NCBI GenBank assembly: GCA_964551545.1
Contig: CAZKCT010000004.1
Span: forward strand, 1 to 64,000
DNA from: Thiopontia sp964551545
GTDB lineage: Bacteria; Pseudomonadota; Gammaproteobacteria; GCF-002020875
DNA length: 64,000 nucleotides
Direction: 5' to 3'
Below, piece after piece: positions 60,897-64,000 of this stretch. The notes beneath the pieces are model-generated. The model had not been told where the DNA came from. It made no database searches and worked only from the letters and a program-made list of their open reading frames with translations. Position 1 is the stretch's first letter; each line of letters starts with the position of its first letter. A program made the translations under genes and the position numbers.

Positions 60897-61694
60897 TTAT
60901 TGACCGGAAATCCCGTGTGTTGCCATCCCTGTGGTGTTGTAACCACCATCGACATAGGTGATCTCACCCGTCATGCCGGAAGAGAGATCCGAGCAGAGGA
61001 AGGCCCCTACATTGCCCACCTCATCAATGGTCACATTGCGGCGGATTGGTGAATTCTTCTCGGAGTAGTCGAGCAACAGGTTGAAGTCACCGATGCCTTT
61101 GGCGGCCAATGTTTTGATCGGACCGGCAGATAGACCGTTAACGCGGATACCATCGGGGCCAAGGTCGGCGGCCATCGCGCGAACACAGGCCTCCAGACTC
61201 GCCTTCGCCAGTCCCATCACGTTGTAGTGGGGAATGGAGCGGACAGCGCCCAAATAGCTCAATGTCAGCATGGATCCGTCACGCCCCTCCATCATGGGCA
61301 GTGCCTCACGGCCGACCGCAGCAAAGCTATAGGCGCTGATGTCATGTGCAATTTGTGATCCCTCGCGGGTTACGGAGTCGATAAAACGGCCATCCAACTC
61401 GCCCTTGGGAGAGAAAGCCACAGAGTGGACCAGGCAATCCAGGCCATCCCACTGTTCACCAAGGGTTGTGAAGGTGTTGGCGATCTCCTCATCGCTGGAG
61501 ACATCGCAGGGGATCACGATATTGCTATCCAGTTCAGCGGCCAGCTTTTCCACGCGGCCCTTGAGCTTTTCACCTTGATAGGTCAGTGCAATCTCGGCCC
61601 CTTCGCGGTGCATCGCCTTGGCAATCCCCCAGGCAATTGAACGGTTGCTGGCAACACCAATGATCAGTGCCTTTTTACCCTGCATGAATCCCAT
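60897..61694 (-). CDS. fabI: enoyl-ACP reductase (NADH), FabI
   Basis: A 265-residue short-chain dehydrogenase that completes each elongation cycle of fatty acid synthesis. The FabI-type nucleotide site GVASNRSIAWGIA and the catalytic YNVMGLAKASLE segment (Tyr-x6-Lys) are present, as is the triclosan-site region. It is convergent with ppiD and divergent from the binding-protein gene. Confidence 0.97.
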   Translation of the reverse strand: MGFMQGKKALIIGVASNRSIAWGIAKAMHREGAEIALTYQGEKLKGRVEKLAAELDSNIVIPCDVSSDEEIANTFTTLGEQWDGLDCLVHSVAFSPKGELDGRFIDSVTREGSQIAHDISAYSFAAVGREALPMMEGRDGSMLTLSYLGAVRSIPHYNVMGLAKASLEACVRAMAADLGPDGIRVNGLSAGPIKTLAAKGIGDFNLLLDYSEKNSPIRRNVTIDEVGNVGAFLCSDLSSGMTGEITYVDGGYNTTGMATHGISGQ

Positions 61695-61725
61695 TACAAA
61701 TCCTCTCTGAAACAGTTATTCTGAT

Positions 61726-63948
61726 ATGATCCGGCTCTTCCGATGGTCTTTTGACGAGCCGTTTCAATCGAAACAATTCTACACAGACAAGGTGAATAGT
61801 TACAGGGCAAAAAAAGGGGGATTGTTTCATCTGCTTGCGGCACTGCTGTGTGGGTTCTCTCCGTTATTGCAGGCGGGGAGCTGGAATAACCCTCACTCTG
61901 AAGTGGTGTCTGGCAAGCAGGTGCTCTACTCCTCTTTCTCTGGGCGTCCCAAGCACCTTGACCCCGCGCGCTCCTATAGCTCTGATGAGTGGACCTTTAT
62001 CGGACAGATCTATGAACCGCCTCTGCAGTACCACTACCTGAAGCGCCCTTACCAGCTGGAACCGCTGGCGGCGGCAGCGATGCCCACAGTGACCTATCTG
62101 GACGAGGCGGGCAACCAGTTGCCAGAGGATGCCGCCATCGAGCAGATTGCCTACTCGATCTACGAAATCGATATACGGAGTGATATCCGTTATCAGCCCC
62201 ACCCAGCCTTTGTCGAACAGCCTCAAACGGCACTGAACCGAGCAGAGCAGATGAGCGACCTGGAGCAGCAAGGAAGTCGACAGCTAGTGGCGGATGACTA
62301 CATCTATCAAATTAAACGGCTGGCCCATCCGGCGCTTCACTCGCCAATTTTTGGCTTGATGACTGAACATATTGTGGGGCTGCAGGCATTGCGCGATGCG
62401 TTGAAAGCTGCGCGTAAAGAGAACCCGGAACAGTGGCTTGATCTGCGTCAGTTCTCACTGGAGGGGGTGGAGCGAGTGGACGACGATACTTATCGTGTCA
62501 AGGTGCATGGAAAGTACCCTCAGTTCCTCTACTGGTTGGCGATGCCGTTCTTTGCGCCCATGCCATGGGAGGTGGAGCAGTTCTATGCACAGCCACAACT
62601 GAAAGAGAAGAATATCTCGCTCGATTGGTATCCGGTCGGTACTGGCCCCTTCATGCTGACCGTGAACAACCCCAATCGAAAGATGGTGCTGGAGCGTAAC
62701 CCCAACTATCACAGTGATCATTATCCTGGTGAGGGAGAGGCTGAGGATCGGCAACGTGGTTTGCTGGACGATGCAGGCAAGCCGATCCCCTTTCTGGATC
62801 GAATCGAATTCAGTCTGGAGAAGGAGACCATCCCCTACTGGAATAAATTCCTGCAGGGATACTATGACGCCTCTGGCATCAGCTCCGACAGCTTTGATCA
62901 GGCCGTCCAGTTCTCTGCCGCAGGAGAGGCAGAGCTGAGCCCAGAGATGGAAGAGAAGGGGATGAAGTTGCAGACCTCTGTCTCTACCTCAATTTTTTAT
63001 ATGGGGTTCAATTGGGCAGACTCAGTTGTTGGGGGGGATAGTGAGCGTGCACGCAAGTTGCGCCAGGCGATCTCCATTGCGGTCGACTATGAGGAGTACA
63101 TCTCCATCTTTGCCAATGGTCGTGGCATTCCAGCACAGGGGCCGCTGCCTGCAGGGATCTTCGGTCACCGATCGGAAGAGCAGGGGGTGAATCCAGTGGT
63201 TTATCGCTGGGAGAACGGCAAGCCAGTGCGTCGCTCGATTGAGGCGGCCAAGCAGCTGTTGGCTGAAGCGGGCTATCCGCAGGGGCGTGATGCGGAAACT
63301 GGAAAGCCGCTGACCCTCTATTTCGATGTCACTGCCAGCGGTCCTGACGACAAGGCGCGGATGGACTGGTACCGAAAACAGTTTGAGAAGATCGATCTAC
63401 AGCTGGTGATTCGTAACACCGACTACAACCGCTTTCGGGACAAGATGGTCAACGGCAATGCACAGATCTTCATGTGGGGGTGGAATGCGGACTACCCAGA
63501 CCCGGAAAACTTTCTGTTCCTCTTGTATGGCCCCAATGCCAAGATGGCAAAGGGTGGGGAGAATGCCGCCAACTACAGCAGTGCAGCCTTTGATGCACTC
63601 TTCGAGCAGATGAAAAATATGGAGAGTGGCCCAGCGCGCCAACAGATCATTGATCAGATGGTCACCATTTTGCGTGAGGATGCGCCATGGATCTGGGGCT
63701 TTCACCCTAAAAGCTTTGGCCTCTATCATCGCTGGTACTACAACAAGAAGCCCAACCTGATGGCCAACAATACCCTGAAGTATGTTCGGGTCGACCCCGT
63801 TGAACGGGAACAGATGCGCGCGGCATGGAACCATCCGGTGCTCTGGCCGCTATTGGGGGTGGTGCTATTGATGTTGGGGCTGATTGTTCCAGCATGGCGC
63901 GGCATTCAACGTAAAGAGCGACAGTCATTGCGGCAGAATGGCCATTGA
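61726..63948 (+). CDS. ABC transporter substrate-binding protein, peptide/oligopeptide type, membrane-anchored
   Basis: A 740-residue family-5 binding protein (SBP_bac_5): SSFSGRPKHLDPARSYS near the mature N-terminus, YPVGTGPFMLTVNNPNRKMVLERNP-type core, and GWNADYPDPENFLFLLYGP. There is an N-terminal hydrophobic stretch (about residues 33-50) and a second one near the C-terminus (about 706-725), so the protein is probably tethered to the membrane. Transporter subunits would lie past the right edge. The last 52 bases hold no supported gene. Confidence 0.9.
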   Translation: MIRLFRWSFDEPFQSKQFYTDKVNSYRAKKGGLFHLLAALLCGFSPLLQAGSWNNPHSEVVSGKQVLYSSFSGRPKHLDPARSYSSDEWTFIGQIYEPPLQYHYLKRPYQLEPLAAAAMPTVTYLDEAGNQLPEDAAIEQIAYSIYEIDIRSDIRYQPHPAFVEQPQTALNRAEQMSDLEQQGSRQLVADDYIYQIKRLAHPALHSPIFGLMTEHIVGLQALRDALKAARKENPEQWLDLRQFSLEGVERVDDDTYRVKVHGKYPQFLYWLAMPFFAPMPWEVEQFYAQPQLKEKNISLDWYPVGTGPFMLTVNNPNRKMVLERNPNYHSDHYPGEGEAEDRQRGLLDDAGKPIPFLDRIEFSLEKETIPYWNKFLQGYYDASGISSDSFDQAVQFSAAGEAELSPEMEEKGMKLQTSVSTSIFYMGFNWADSVVGGDSERARKLRQAISIAVDYEEYISIFANGRGIPAQGPLPAGIFGHRSEEQGVNPVVYRWENGKPVRRSIEAAKQLLAEAGYPQGRDAETGKPLTLYFDVTASGPDDKARMDWYRKQFEKIDLQLVIRNTDYNRFRDKMVNGNAQIFMWGWNADYPDPENFLFLLYGPNAKMAKGGENAANYSSAAFDALFEQMKNMESGPARQQIIDQMVTILREDAPWIWGFHPKSFGLYHRWYYNKKPNLMANNTLKYVRVDPVEREQMRAAWNHPVLWPLLGVVLLMLGLIVPAWRGIQRKERQSLRQNGH

Positions 63949-64000
63949 TATGGGAAACAGCCAAAGCAGAGTGAGTAATGCTATGCTGGAATTTAGATGC

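Noticed and set aside
63950..64000. Possible start of a permease gene at the right edge
   Set aside because: Only 17 codons are visible, with no ribosome-binding site and no family-like start; not supportable.
1..64000. CRISPR arrays, rRNA genes, prophage or complete insertion sequences
   Set aside because: No regularly spaced direct repeats, rRNA-like sequence or transposase, integrase or phage genes were seen; only the MITE-like element remains.

Overview
The window looks like the chromosome of a chemolithoautotrophic, sulfur-oxidising gammaproteobacterium. Its left edge is a nearly complete oxidative (reverse-type) dsr operon in the Allochromatium vinosum order (dsrA-B-E-F-H-C-M-K-L-J-O-P-N-R, then a gene where dsrS usually sits). 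Further right are soxB-K-X-Y-Z-A without soxCD, and flavocytochrome c sulfide dehydrogenase (fccAB). Carbon metabolism is marked by 2-oxoglutarate:ferredoxin oxidoreductase, succinyl-CoA ligase and two unrelated fumarate reductases, which points to the reductive TCA cycle. Sulfur oxidation plus rTCA in a gammaproteobacterium recalls vestimentiferan tubeworm symbionts (the Endoriftia type); that assignment is inference, because there is no 16S rRNA gene in the window.

Layout. (1) 1-11947, plus strand: dsr operon. It encodes sulfite reductase, sulfur carriers (DsrEFH, DsrC), the DsrMKJOP membrane complex, the DsrL NAD(P)H module and siroheme amidation (DsrN). (2) 11965-12954, minus: a small unknown protein and a Bax-inhibitor-1 family membrane protein. 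(3) 13096-27340, minus, read right to left: korA-korB-an 840-aa protein with a ferredoxin tail-rnfB-a 1487-aa PFOR-like protein-sucC-sucD-rnfC, one very tight cluster. (4) 27594-31137, minus: frdB-frdA-nuoF-like, a predicted soluble NADH-linked fumarate reductase; tRNA-Glu lies beyond it. (5) 31381-35339, plus: pcnB-folK-panB-panC-panD. (6) 35426-36357, minus: rhodanese and two small proteins. (7) 36486-38284, plus: ECF sigma factor, a transmembrane anti-sigma protein fused to a DsrE-like domain, and an exported DsrE-like protein, followed by a cytochrome c and the sox genes (to 43741). (8) 44002-47359, plus: membrane-bound frdCAB of the Wolinella/Bacillus type. (9) 47610-52215, minus: fccAB, then an exported ankyrin-repeat protein with two multihaem cytochromes c. 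(10) 52437-52579: a MITE-like inverted-repeat element. (11) 52609-60822, plus: tig-clpP-clpX-lon, tRNA-Val and tRNA-Asp (both cut by a 75-N assembly gap) and ppiD. (12) fabI (minus) and a membrane-anchored peptide-binding ABC protein at the right edge.

How it fits together. Periplasmic sulfide and thiosulfate are attacked by FccAB and Sox. Without SoxCD the sulfane sulfur is expected to be stored, then carried by DsrE/DsrC to reverse sulfite reductase. Electrons from DsrMKJOP, DsrL and the cytochromes must supply NAD(P)H and low-potential ferredoxin for CO2 fixation. The kor/rnfB/rnfC cluster looks built for the step that carboxylates succinyl-CoA, with two PFOR-derived proteins of unknown role. 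The sigma/anti-sigma/DsrE locus directly upstream of sox may sense periplasmic sulfur and control these genes. The kor-associated cluster and the DsrE-type signalling locus are the two best candidates for undescribed systems.
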